Below are positions 35,511-43,580 of a stretch of DNA of 64,000 bases, piece after piece (position 1 is the first letter of the stretch; each line of letters opens with the position of its first letter). Source of the stretch: Empedobacter sedimenti (GTDB taxonomy: Bacteria; Bacteroidota; Bacteroidia; Flavobacteriales; Weeksellaceae). The position numbers and the translations under genes were made by a program. The DNA lies in contig NZ_JASCQG010000009.1 of NCBI RefSeq assembly GCF_030005555.1, forward strand, positions 1 to 64,000, in the 5' to 3' direction. The notes below the pieces were generated by a model. That model was not told the DNA's origin. It saw only the letters and a program-made list of their open reading frames with translations, and made no database searches.

Positions 35511-36629
35511 ATGAAAAGAGTAGGAATTACAGGACAAAATGGTTTCGTAGGAAAACATTTATACAATACTTTAGGTTTATTCCCAGAAGAATTTGAAAGA
35601 ATATATTTTCAAAAGGAATTCTTTGAAGATGAAACCAAATTAGATGAATTTACAGCAAAGTGTGATGTAATTGTTCATTTAGCAGCAATGAATCGTCATG
35701 AGTCAGAACAGTTTATTTACGAAACCAACGTTGGTTTGGCGAATCAATTGGTAGATTCATTAAAAAGAACAAATTCTAAAGCTCATGTCTTAATTTCATC
35801 TTCAACTCAAGAAGAGCGTGATAACCTTTATGGAAAATCAAAACGTGAAGGTCGTGAAGCGATTGTTAATTGGGCTAATGAAGCAGGAGGAAAAGTTACA
35901 GGATTAATTATCCCTAATGTTTTTGGAGCATTCGGGAAGCCTTTTTACAACTCATTTATCGCAACGTTTTGTCACCAATTGACGCATGGGGAAACACCAA
36001 CCGTTGCCAACGATGGAGAAGTAAAACTGATTTACGTTCAAGAATTGGTGATGACGATTGTTAACGAAATTCGTTCTGAAAAAAGTCAACCAGAATTAGT
36101 TGTTGAGCCAACTTCAACTAAAAAAGTTTCAGAAGTTTTAGCATTGTTAAATGATTATAAAACTAAATATTTTAATGGCGGCGAAATCCCAGTTTTGACA
36201 GATAAATTCGAACACAATTTGTTCAATACTTATCGTTCGTACATAGACTACAAAACACATTTTCCTGTTAAATTCACACAACATACAGATCCAAGAGGTG
36301 CTTTTGTAGAAGTAATTCGTTTGGGAATTGGTGGACAATGTTCATTTTCTACAACGGTTCCTGATATTACAAGAGGAAATCATTACCATACACGAAAAAT
36401 TGAAAGATTTGCCGTAATTAAAGGAGAAGCTTTGATTCAATTAAGAAAAATTGATACGGATGAAGTGTTAGATTTTTACTTGGACGGAACAGAACCAGCT
36501 TACGTCGATATGCCGATTTGGTATACACATAATATCAAAAATATTGGGACTGAAGATTTATATACCATTTTTTGGATCGATGAACCATTCAATCCAGAAG
36601 ATGCGGATACATATTTTGAAACGGTTTAA
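35511..36629 (+). CDS. fnlB: UDP-2-acetamido-2,6-dideoxy-hexulose reductase (FnlB/CapF/WbjC)
   Basis: 372 aa, two domains: an SDR half (about 1-245; 'VGITGQNGFVGKHLYNTLGL', 'ISSSTQEERDNLYGKSKREGR') and a C-terminal cupin half (about 250-372; 'FTQHTDPRGAFVEVIRLGIGGQCSFSTTVP', 'GNHYHTRKIERFAVIKGEALIQLR') as in CapF. It epimerises C3 and reduces C4 to give UDP-L-TalNAc-type intermediates. Fully consistent with the family length and domain order. Confidence 0.92.
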   Translation: MKRVGITGQNGFVGKHLYNTLGLFPEEFERIYFQKEFFEDETKLDEFTAKCDVIVHLAAMNRHESEQFIYETNVGLANQLVDSLKRTNSKAHVLISSSTQEERDNLYGKSKREGREAIVNWANEAGGKVTGLIIPNVFGAFGKPFYNSFIATFCHQLTHGETPTVANDGEVKLIYVQELVMTIVNEIRSEKSQPELVVEPTSTKKVSEVLALLNDYKTKYFNGGEIPVLTDKFEHNLFNTYRSYIDYKTHFPVKFTQHTDPRGAFVEVIRLGIGGQCSFSTTVPDITRGNHYHTRKIERFAVIKGEALIQLRKIDTDEVLDFYLDGTEPAYVDMPIWYTHNIKNIGTEDLYTIFWIDEPFNPEDADTYFETV

Positions 36630-36644
36630 TAACTAAACATAACA

Positions 36645-37784
36645 ATGAAAAAACTTAAAGTAATGACGGTTGTGGGAACACGACCTGAAATCATAAGATT
36701 ATCAAGAGTATTAATGGCATTAGATAATTCTGAAGCTGTAGAACATATTATCGTCCACACTGGACAAAATTACGATTATGAGTTAAACCAAATCTTCTTT
36801 GAAGATTTAGGGCTTCGTAAACCTGATTACTTTCTTGAAGCAGCGGGTAAAACAGCTACCGAAACGGTAGGGAATATCTTAATCAAAATTGATCCTCTAT
36901 TAGAAGAATTGAAGCCTGATGCTTTTTTGGTTTTAGGAGATACTAATTCTTGTTTGTGTGCGATTCCTGCGAAGAAAAGACATATCCCTATTTTCCACAT
37001 GGAAGCAGGGAATAGATGTTTTGATCAACGTGTTCCAGAGGAAACGAATCGTAAAATTGTAGACCACACATCAGATATTAACTTAACGTATTCGGATATT
37101 GCTCGTGAGTATTTATTGAGGGAAGGTCTTCCTGCGGATAGAATCATCAAAACAGGTTCTCCAATGTTTGAGGTTTTAAATCATTATTTACCAGAAATTA
37201 AAGCTTCTAATGTTTTAGAAAAATTAAATCTTGAAAAAGGTAAATTCTTCGTTGTGTCTTCTCATCGTGAAGAAAATATCAATTCTGAGAAAAATTTCCG
37301 TGGTTTAATGACTTCACTTAATGCTATTGCAGAGAAATATCAATATCCAATTATTGTTTCTACGCATCCACGTACACAAAACATGATTGACAAGATGCAA
37401 ATTGAGATGCGTCCTGAGATTCAGTTTTTGAAACCGCTTGGTTTTCACGATTACAATGCGTTACAAATGCATGCATACGCTTGTCTTTCAGATTCAGGAA
37501 CAATTTCTGAAGAATCATCGATCTTAAATTTTAGAGCGTTGAATATTCGTCAAGCGCATGAACGTCCAGAAGCGATGGAAGAAGCATCTGTAATGATGGT
37601 TGGACTTTCACCAGATAGAATTATGCAAGGTTTAACACAGGTTTTACAACAAAAAGTAGGTGATGAAAGAAACTTCCGCCCAGTTGCTGATTATTCGATG
37701 CCGAATGTCTCTGAAAAAGTGGTGAGAATCATTATTTCATACGCTGATTATATTAAAAGAACTGTTTGGTCTGAGGAAATCTAG
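36645..37784 (+). CDS. fnlC: UDP-HexNAc 2-epimerase, non-hydrolysing (FnlC/CapG/WecB-like)
   Basis: 379 aa. 'VMTVVGTRPEIIRLSRVLMAL' and 'HTGQNYDYELNQIFFEDLGLRKPDY' open the enzyme, 'VLGDTNSCLCAIPAKKRHIPIFHMEAGNRCFDQRVPEETNRKIVDHTSD' is the catalytic stretch, and 'SDSGTISEESSILNF' binds UDP. Located after fnlA and fnlB it completes UDP-L-FucNAc synthesis rather than ManNAc synthesis. The Cys-containing 'GNRCFDQRVPEE' is typical of the CapG/WbjD branch. Confidence 0.92.
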   Translation: MKKLKVMTVVGTRPEIIRLSRVLMALDNSEAVEHIIVHTGQNYDYELNQIFFEDLGLRKPDYFLEAAGKTATETVGNILIKIDPLLEELKPDAFLVLGDTNSCLCAIPAKKRHIPIFHMEAGNRCFDQRVPEETNRKIVDHTSDINLTYSDIAREYLLREGLPADRIIKTGSPMFEVLNHYLPEIKASNVLEKLNLEKGKFFVVSSHREENINSEKNFRGLMTSLNAIAEKYQYPIIVSTHPRTQNMIDKMQIEMRPEIQFLKPLGFHDYNALQMHAYACLSDSGTISEESSILNFRALNIRQAHERPEAMEEASVMMVGLSPDRIMQGLTQVLQQKVGDERNFRPVADYSMPNVSEKVVRIIISYADYIKRTVWSEEI

Positions 37785-37789
37785 TTGGA

Positions 37790-38998
37790 ATGAATATTCT
37801 TATTGTTACCCAATATTTTTATCCAGAAACATTTAAAAGTACCGATTTAGCTTTTGAATTACAAAAGCGTGGGCATCAAGTAACAGTTCTGACAGGTATT
37901 CCAAACTACCCTGAAGGAGAAATTTATGATGGTTATGGTTATAAAAAAAAGAGGAATCAAAACATAGAAGGGGTTGAAATAGTTCGATCATTATTACTTC
38001 CTCGTGGAAAAGGAGGAGGAATTCGTCTTTTTTTGAATTATTATTCTTTTGCATTTTTTGCTTCTTTAAAGGCTCGTAAATTGGCTCGTCAGAAAAAATA
38101 TGATGCAATTATTGTCCATGAACCTTCTCCAATCACTCAATTTTACCCAGCACTTACAGTTAAGAAAATTCAAAAAATACCTATTTACTTTTGGGTAATG
38201 GATTTATGGCCTGAAAGTTTGGAGATAGCAGGAGGCGTTAAGAATAAAAGCATTCTAAATTATTATAAACGTGTTGTACAAGGCTTTTATCAAGAATCTG
38301 AAAAACTCTTAATTACTTCAAAAGGTTTTAGAAAGTCAATATTAGAGAAAGGAGAGTTTGGTCATAAAATTGAGTATTTTCCAAACTGGGCAGAAGAAAG
38401 TATTTCAGAAGGTGAAACAAATTACCCAATTCCTGACTTACCAGAAGGCTTTAAAATTTTATTTGCTGGAAATGTAGGTGAAGCACAAGATATGGACACA
38501 ATTATGAAAGCAGCTTTATTATTGAAAAATTATAAAGAAATAAAATTCATAATTGTTGGCGATGGAAGAAAGATGCCTTTTGTGCAAGAATTTGTTAAGG
38601 AACATCAATTGCAAGAAACAGTGCATACAGTTGGACGGTTTCCAGTTGAAGCAATGGCTACTTTCTTTGCAGAAGCAGATTTGTTGTTGGTTAGTCTTAA
38701 AGATGATCCTATTTTTAACTTAACAGTTCCTGCAAAAGTTCAGGCATATATGTCATCTGGTAAACCAATATTAGCGATGTTAAATGGAGAAGGAGCTGAG
38801 ACAATAAATGAAGCTGATTGTGGTTTTACTGTGCCATCATCAGACGAAACTAAATTAGCTGATGTTATTAAAAAGGCAGCTAATTTTGATAAAGCTATAT
38901 TGGAAGAGAAAGGAAGAAATGGAAAAAAATATTTTTCTGAACGATTCACATTAAAATCATGTATAGATAATTTGGAAAGAATTTTAGTTAAAAAATGA
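37790..38998 (+). CDS. wbuB: GT4 glycosyltransferase, WbuB-like (L-FucNAc transferase)
   Basis: 402 aa, GT-B. 'ILIVTQYFYPETFKSTDLAFELQKRGHQVTVLTGIPNYPEGEIYDGYG' is the N-terminal signature of the WbuB/L-fucosamine transferase group. 'FAGNVGEAQDMDTIMKAALLL' and the C-terminal 'PAKVQAYMSSGKPILAMLNGEG' belong to GT4 donor binding. It lies immediately after fnlABC, so UDP-L-FucNAc is the expected donor. It overlaps the next gene by 4 bp. Confidence 0.88.
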   Translation: MNILIVTQYFYPETFKSTDLAFELQKRGHQVTVLTGIPNYPEGEIYDGYGYKKKRNQNIEGVEIVRSLLLPRGKGGGIRLFLNYYSFAFFASLKARKLARQKKYDAIIVHEPSPITQFYPALTVKKIQKIPIYFWVMDLWPESLEIAGGVKNKSILNYYKRVVQGFYQESEKLLITSKGFRKSILEKGEFGHKIEYFPNWAEESISEGETNYPIPDLPEGFKILFAGNVGEAQDMDTIMKAALLLKNYKEIKFIIVGDGRKMPFVQEFVKEHQLQETVHTVGRFPVEAMATFFAEADLLLVSLKDDPIFNLTVPAKVQAYMSSGKPILAMLNGEGAETINEADCGFTVPSSDETKLADVIKKAANFDKAILEEKGRNGKKYFSERFTLKSCIDNLERILVKK

Positions 38999-39897
38999 AA
39001 ATAACTATTACTGGAGCTTCAGGTTTTGTAGGTCAAAATCTCTCATCATATTTAAAAAATAACCATCATTCTATTGAATCACTTTCTTTACGAGGAAATT
39101 GGTTATCTAAATTAGATAAAAATGCTGATGCTATTATTCATCTTGCAGGTAAAGCTCACGATTTAGAAAATGTTTCGGATGAATCAGAATATTTTAAAAT
39201 TAATAGAGATTTAACCATTGAGTTATTTAATGATTTTTTAAAATCAGATATTAAAGACTTTTTCTTTTTTAGTTCGGTAAAAGCAGTTGCGGATACAGCA
39301 GATAATATAGTGAAAGAAGATATTATGCCAAATCCACTAACGCCTTATGGAAAATCTAAATTTGAAGCAGAACAGTATTTGATGACTCAAAATTTACCAA
39401 AAGAGAAACGTTTATTTATTATACGTCCTTGTATGATACATGGTCCAGGAAATAAAGGAAACTTAAACTTATTATATAAAATTGTCGAAAAAGGTATTCC
39501 TTGGCCGCTATCAAAATTTGATAATAGTCGTTCGTTTTTGAGTATTGATAATTTATCCTATTTAGTTCAAGAAATGTTAATTAATAAAGATGTACAATCT
39601 GGTATTTATAATTTCTCAGATGATCAGTACTTATCTACAAATGAGTTGATTATTGCAATAAATAAAGCTTTGGAACGTAAAGCAAAGTTTTTACCTATTC
39701 CAAAAGGTTTAATACAAGCTGTAGCAAAATGTGGAGATATAATTCGATTGCCATTAAATTCTGAACGAATTAAAAAGTTAACTGAAAATTATGTGGTTTC
39801 CAACAAAAAAATTAAAACAGCTTTAAACATTAAACATTTACCTTTGTCTGCAGAAGAAGGAGTTATTAAAACAATAAAAAGCTTTAAACAAAATTAA
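38995..39897 (+). CDS. NAD-dependent epimerase/reductase (WbpV/GalE-like)
   Basis: 300 aa, extended SDR. 'ITITGASGFVGQNLSSYL' is the cofactor loop, 'FFSSVKAVADT' and 'PLTPYGKSKFEAEQYL' carry Ser and YxxxK, and 'GKAHDLEN' is typical of the 4-ketoreductases (WbpV, WbjF, WreQ) that pair with an initiating phosphoglycosyl transferase. It probably makes UDP-D-FucNAc or UDP-QuiNAc for the next gene. It follows wbuB with a 4-bp overlap and precedes the transferase by 3 bp. Confidence 0.8.
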   Translation: MKITITGASGFVGQNLSSYLKNNHHSIESLSLRGNWLSKLDKNADAIIHLAGKAHDLENVSDESEYFKINRDLTIELFNDFLKSDIKDFFFFSSVKAVADTADNIVKEDIMPNPLTPYGKSKFEAEQYLMTQNLPKEKRLFIIRPCMIHGPGNKGNLNLLYKIVEKGIPWPLSKFDNSRSFLSIDNLSYLVQEMLINKDVQSGIYNFSDDQYLSTNELIIAINKALERKAKFLPIPKGLIQAVAKCGDIIRLPLNSERIKKLTENYVVSNKKIKTALNIKHLPLSAEEGVIKTIKSFKQN

Positions 39898-39900
39898 ACT

Positions 39901-40452
39901 ATGACACGATTATTCGATATATTATTCTCTTTTTTCGGTATACTATTTTTATGGCCTGTAGGAGTCATTCTTTTTATCATTGGGCTTTTTGATACAGGTG
40001 CACCAATTTTTGTACAAGAACGTGTAGGAAAAGGGAAGAAAGCATTCAATTTACTTAAGTTTCGTACGATGGATATCAATACAAAATCCGTTGCATCACA
40101 CTTAGCAAGTCAAGCACAAGTAACAAAATTTGGTGCGTTTTTAAGAAAATCTAAATTAGACGAATTACCGCAATTAATTAATGTATTGATAGGGGATATG
40201 AGTTTGGTTGGAGCAAGACCATGTTTATTCAATCAAACAGAGTTAATTGAGGAAAGGGAAAAAAGAGGGGTTTACAATTATCTACCAGGAATAACAGGCT
40301 TAGGACAAATTAATAATGTCGACATGTCGACACCTGAGAAATTAGCGAAATTAGATGCTGAAATGTATCAAACAATGTCAATTTCTAATTATTTTAAATA
40401 TATAATCGGAACTGTTTCTGGAAAAGGACAGGGAGATGCCGTGAAGAAGTAA
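39901..40452 (+). CDS. Initiating phosphoglycosyl transferase (PglC/WcaJ C-domain type)
   Basis: 183 aa, small monotopic PGT. An N-terminal hydrophobic re-entrant helix (about residues 3-30) is followed by 'APIFVQERVGKGKKAFNLLKFRTM' and the active-site region 'KSKLDELPQLINVLIGDMSLVGARP' (DE dyad). It loads the first sugar phosphate onto undecaprenyl phosphate. The size is that of PglC rather than of the longer WcaJ/WbaP proteins. The likely donor is the product of the adjacent reductase or a bacillosamine-type sugar. Confidence 0.9.
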   Translation: MTRLFDILFSFFGILFLWPVGVILFIIGLFDTGAPIFVQERVGKGKKAFNLLKFRTMDINTKSVASHLASQAQVTKFGAFLRKSKLDELPQLINVLIGDMSLVGARPCLFNQTELIEEREKRGVYNYLPGITGLGQINNVDMSTPEKLAKLDAEMYQTMSISNYFKYIIGTVSGKGQGDAVKK

Positions 40453-40473
40453 TTTAAACAATATACAAGTTAC

Positions 40474-40502
40474 AAAGAGTCTATTTTAAGGCTCTTTTTT
40501 TA
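40474..40502 (+). terminator. Terminator after the phosphoglycosyl transferase
   Basis: AAAGAG / CTCTTT short stem with a 12-nt loop and a T-run. Weak stem but well placed. Confidence 0.55.
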
Positions 40503-40503
40503 T

Positions 40504-40511
40504 TATATTTG
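40504..40511 (+). promoter_or_regulatory. -7 box of the aminotransferase promoter
   Basis: TATATTTG, a consensus TAnnTTTG element, 19 nt before the ATG at 40531. Confidence 0.5.
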
Positions 40512-40530
40512 AAATAAATCTAACCATTTA

Positions 40531-41667
40531 ATGCAAACTAAAATCTGGCTTTCATCTCCGCATCTTTCAGGAAATGAAATGAAATACATTCAAGATGCTT
40601 TTGATAAAAATTGGATAACTTCTATTGGTGAAAATATTGATGGATTTGAATCTGATATTCAAAAAGCGTTGAATACATCAAATCCAATTGTTGCATTAAA
40701 TAGTTGTACATCTGTTTTACATTTAGCTCTTATCATGTTAGGTGTTAAACCTAATGATGAGGTTATTATGCAAACATTAACTTTTTGTGGATCTACTAAC
40801 CCAATCGTCTATTGCGGAGCAACTCCAATTTTCATCGATTCAGAAAAACACACTTGGAATCTTTGTCCAATTACATTAGAATCTGCAATCAAAGATCGTA
40901 TCGCAAAAGGAAAATTGCCAAAAGCAATTTTAGCGGTGCATTTATACGGAATGCCTTACAAGATTGATGAAGTTCATGCAATTGCTGAGAAATACAACAT
41001 TCCTGTGATCGAAGATGCTGCAGAAGCCTTAGGTTCTACGTTTAAAGGTAAAGCTTGTGGGACGTTCGGTCGTTTTGGAGCGTTGTCATTCAACGGGAAT
41101 AAAATTATTACAACTTCTGGTGGTGGAGCGTTGGTTTCTCACACGCAAGAAGATAAAGATAAAGCAGTATTTTTAGCGACTCAAGCGCGTGATAATGCGC
41201 CACATTACCAACATTCGCACATTGGGTACAATTATCGTATGAGTAATATTACGGCAGGAATTGGTCGTGGACAAATGGAAGTGTTGGCAGATAGAGTGGA
41301 GGCTCGTCGTGCTATGAACAAGTTTTACCAAGAGTTATTTGCTGATATCGATGGAGTAACTGTTTTTGTAGAACCAACTTCAGATTATTTCTCGAATCAT
41401 TGGTTGTCTGCGATTTTAGTCGATCCAAAAGTATCTGGAAAAACACGCGAAGATTTGCGCTTAGCTTTCTTGGAAGATGATATCGAATCTCGTCCATTAT
41501 GGAAACCAATGCATATGCAACCTGTCTTTGCTGATGCACCTTATTATGGTGAAAAAGTAGCAGAAGAATTATTCGAAAACGGATTATGTTTACCTTCTGG
41601 CTCTAATTTAACAGATGCAGAACGCGAGAGAATCGCTGCCAAAGTAAAAGAAGTTTTTGGAAAATAA
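40531..41667 (+). CDS. DegT/PglE-type PLP aminotransferase
   Basis: 378 aa. 'IWLSSPHLSGNEMKYIQDAFDKNWITSIGENIDGFE' is the start seen in PglE/WbpE-like enzymes, 'VIEDAAEALGSTFKGKACGTFG' binds PLP, and the Schiff-base Lys is in 'ALSFNGNKIITTSGGG'. It aminates a UDP-4-keto-6-deoxy-HexNAc, most likely toward bacillosamine or Fuc4N-type sugars. It is a second aminotransferase beside LegC and has its own promoter and terminator. A dedicated 4,6-dehydratase next to it is lacking; LegB or a gene elsewhere may supply substrate. Confidence 0.85.
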   Translation: MQTKIWLSSPHLSGNEMKYIQDAFDKNWITSIGENIDGFESDIQKALNTSNPIVALNSCTSVLHLALIMLGVKPNDEVIMQTLTFCGSTNPIVYCGATPIFIDSEKHTWNLCPITLESAIKDRIAKGKLPKAILAVHLYGMPYKIDEVHAIAEKYNIPVIEDAAEALGSTFKGKACGTFGRFGALSFNGNKIITTSGGGALVSHTQEDKDKAVFLATQARDNAPHYQHSHIGYNYRMSNITAGIGRGQMEVLADRVEARRAMNKFYQELFADIDGVTVFVEPTSDYFSNHWLSAILVDPKVSGKTREDLRLAFLEDDIESRPLWKPMHMQPVFADAPYYGEKVAEELFENGLCLPSGSNLTDAERERIAAKVKEVFGK

Positions 41668-41690
41668 TTTTTAAATCTAAAATATCTAAT

Positions 41691-41724
41691 AAATCCTCTT
41701 AAGTTTTCTTGAGAGGATTTTTAT
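41691..41724 (+). terminator. Terminator of the polysaccharide locus
   Basis: A 12-13-bp stem AAATCCTCTTAAG / CTTGAGAGGATTT with a TTTT loop and trailing T-run. Confidence 0.9.
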
Positions 41725-41765
41725 TTACAAGAATTAGACGTTTATAATAAAAGTCCCCGAATAAT

Positions 41766-41795
41766 TTGTTATAAGTTGATTATCGGTTAAATTTG
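41766..41795 (+). promoter_or_regulatory. Promoter of pheS
   Basis: TTG at 41766-41768, a 19-bp spacer, TAAATTTG at 41788-41795. A full Bacteroidota promoter 22 nt ahead of pheS. Confidence 0.7.
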
Positions 41796-41816
41796 TAATC
41801 AAATTGATCAGAAATT

Positions 41817-42836
41817 ATGATTGACCAAATCAAACAATATATTGAAGAAGTAAAAAACTTCCACTCAACAAATGCTGCTGAAATTGAAGAATTCAGAATT
41901 AAATTTTTAGGAAAAAAAGGAATTTTAACGGACTTGTTTACACAGTTCAAATCGGTTCCGAACGAACAAAAAAAGGAATTTGGTCAAGTTGTAAATGATT
42001 TGAAAACATTGGCAACTGAAAAATCAACTGTTCTTAAAAATGAAATCTCAAACGAAGGAAAAACTGATTCTTCTTTAGATTTGACGCGTCCTGGAGAGCC
42101 TTTTACATTGGGTTCTCGTCATCCAATCAATATTACAAAAAATCGTATTATCGAGATTTTTAATCGCATTGGATTCAGCGTTTCTGAAGGTCCAGAAATC
42201 GAAGATGATTGGCATAATTTTACCGCGTTAAATTTACCAGCGCATCACCCTGCGCGAGATATGCAAGATACATTTTTCATCGAAACTGATCCAGATATTG
42301 TGTTGCGTACGCATACATCGTCTACGCAGATTCGTCATATGGAGAAGAATCAACCGCCAATGCGTTTCTTAGCGCCAGGTCGTGTTTACCGTAACGAAGC
42401 TATTTCGTCTCGTTCGCACATGATGTTTCACCAAATCGAAGGTTTGTACATCGACGAAGGTGTTTCGTTTGCAGATTTGAAACAAACATTAAGTTATTTT
42501 ACAACTGAGTTATTTGGTAAATCTGAAATTCGTTTACGTCCTTCATATTTCCCATTTACAGAGCCTTCTGCGGAGGTTGATGTATATTGGGGATTAGAAA
42601 CCGAAACTGATTATCGTATGACAAAAGGGACTGGTTGGTTAGAAATTATGGGATGTGGAATGGTAGATCCTAATGTTTTGCGCAATGTAGATATCGATCC
42701 TGAAAAGTATACAGGTTATGCTTTTGGTATGGGAATTGAGCGTATTGCGTTGTTGTTGTATCAAATTGGTGATATCCGTTTGTACACAGAAAATGATAAA
42801 CGTTTCTTAGAGCAATTCCAATCAGAATTATTTTAA
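41817..42836 (+). CDS. pheS: Phenylalanyl-tRNA synthetase alpha subunit
   Basis: 339 aa. An N-terminal coiled coil (about 1-90) with 'FRIKFLGKKGILTDLF' is followed by the class II catalytic domain with motif 1 ('GSRHPINITKNRIIEIFNRIGF'), motif 2 ('VYRNEAISSRSHMMFHQIEGLY') and motif 3 ('GYAFGMGIERIALLLYQIGD'). It charges tRNA-Phe together with PheT, which is not adjacent. A tRNA-Phe gene lies at 62232-62307. The gene is intact although the mobile element begins about 120 bp downstream. Confidence 0.97.
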   Translation: MIDQIKQYIEEVKNFHSTNAAEIEEFRIKFLGKKGILTDLFTQFKSVPNEQKKEFGQVVNDLKTLATEKSTVLKNEISNEGKTDSSLDLTRPGEPFTLGSRHPINITKNRIIEIFNRIGFSVSEGPEIEDDWHNFTALNLPAHHPARDMQDTFFIETDPDIVLRTHTSSTQIRHMEKNQPPMRFLAPGRVYRNEAISSRSHMMFHQIEGLYIDEGVSFADLKQTLSYFTTELFGKSEIRLRPSYFPFTEPSAEVDVYWGLETETDYRMTKGTGWLEIMGCGMVDPNVLRNVDIDPEKYTGYAFGMGIERIALLLYQIGDIRLYTENDKRFLEQFQSELF

Positions 42837-42854
42837 GATTAATAGAATATAAAC

Positions 42855-42886
42855 AAAAAATCCTGTTCAATTGAGCAGGATTTTTT
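42855..42886 (+). terminator. Terminator of pheS
   Basis: A continuous 16-bp inverted repeat, AAAAAATCCTGTTCAA / TTGAGCAGGATTTTTT (one G-T pair). Confidence 0.9.
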
Positions 42887-42958
42887 ATTTTAAAGTTTTC
42901 AGGAAAAAGCTGTATCGGTTGAATACTAAGCTTTTATAAAGATTATCAAAAAAGTCAG

Positions 42959-42974
42959 GTAACGATTTGGTAAC
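42959..42974 (+). repeat. Left terminal repeat / candidate attL
   Basis: GTAACGATTTGGTAAC. Itself a direct pair of GTAAC separated by 6 bp. It matches 57637-57652 at 14 of 16 positions. The word TTACTGCTTT follows at 42980-42989. Confidence 0.5.
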
Positions 42975-43061
42975 GGTGCTTACTGCTTTGCTTTTCAACG
43001 TGTTTCCGTTCGCTCTTAGCAAAGATACGAATTATAATAATTACTTCGAGTTGAGGATTAG

Positions 43062-43568
43062 TTATTTATCAAATTTGAAATCTATCTCGCTAAACTTTGG
43101 TAATTCGGCTGTATTAAAATATTGATTAGTAATCTTATCAAGAAAGGATTCGGTTAATATGTCTTCTTCCAAGAATTGTTCAATATCAGGATAAACTGAT
43201 AATATACTTCCGTCACTTATTTTTAGTCTATGACGAATATTTTTGAAAAATTTTACTTCAGAATAATCTACTTGTTCATCCGCATAAATTGTTTGAATGG
43301 CAAAGTCAATTATTGTAAGTTCTTCCTGTTCGGATAAATTAGCATTACTTAACAAATCCAAATAATGCCTAATGAATTGATTTCCGTTCTTATTAATTCC
43401 CTCTACAAGTTTGTTTATTTCAACCTGAAAATCAAAGTCTTCAAATAAGTCCGAATTTTGACATAAAGATTGAAGCGTTTTAATTTCTCTTTTGTCAATG
43501 TTTCCGTCCGATGCCATACAGCAAAAAGCTGTTTTCAATAATAGCTTATCAAATGTTATTATATCCAT
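43062..43568 (-). CDS. TerB-like protein
   Basis: 168 aa, acidic and all-helical. The two helix pairs 'LKTAFCCMASDGNIDKREIKTLQSLC' and 'IDFAIQTIYADEQVDYSEVKFFKNIRHRL' repeat the A/S-D-G/E-x-(I/V)-x-x-x-E pattern of the TerB (tellurite-resistance/DjlA) fold, whose acidic loops bind metal in other members. The C-terminal 40 residues are not part of the fold. It is the last gene of the cargo operon, 12 bp after the kinase-AAA gene. TerB-like domains recur in membrane-linked stress and defence systems; the role here is unknown. Confidence 0.7.
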   Translation of the reverse strand: MDIITFDKLLLKTAFCCMASDGNIDKREIKTLQSLCQNSDLFEDFDFQVEINKLVEGINKNGNQFIRHYLDLLSNANLSEQEELTIIDFAIQTIYADEQVDYSEVKFFKNIRHRLKISDGSILSVYPDIEQFLEEDILTESFLDKITNQYFNTAELPKFSEIDFKFDK

Positions 43569-43580
43569 ACTTTTCGATTT

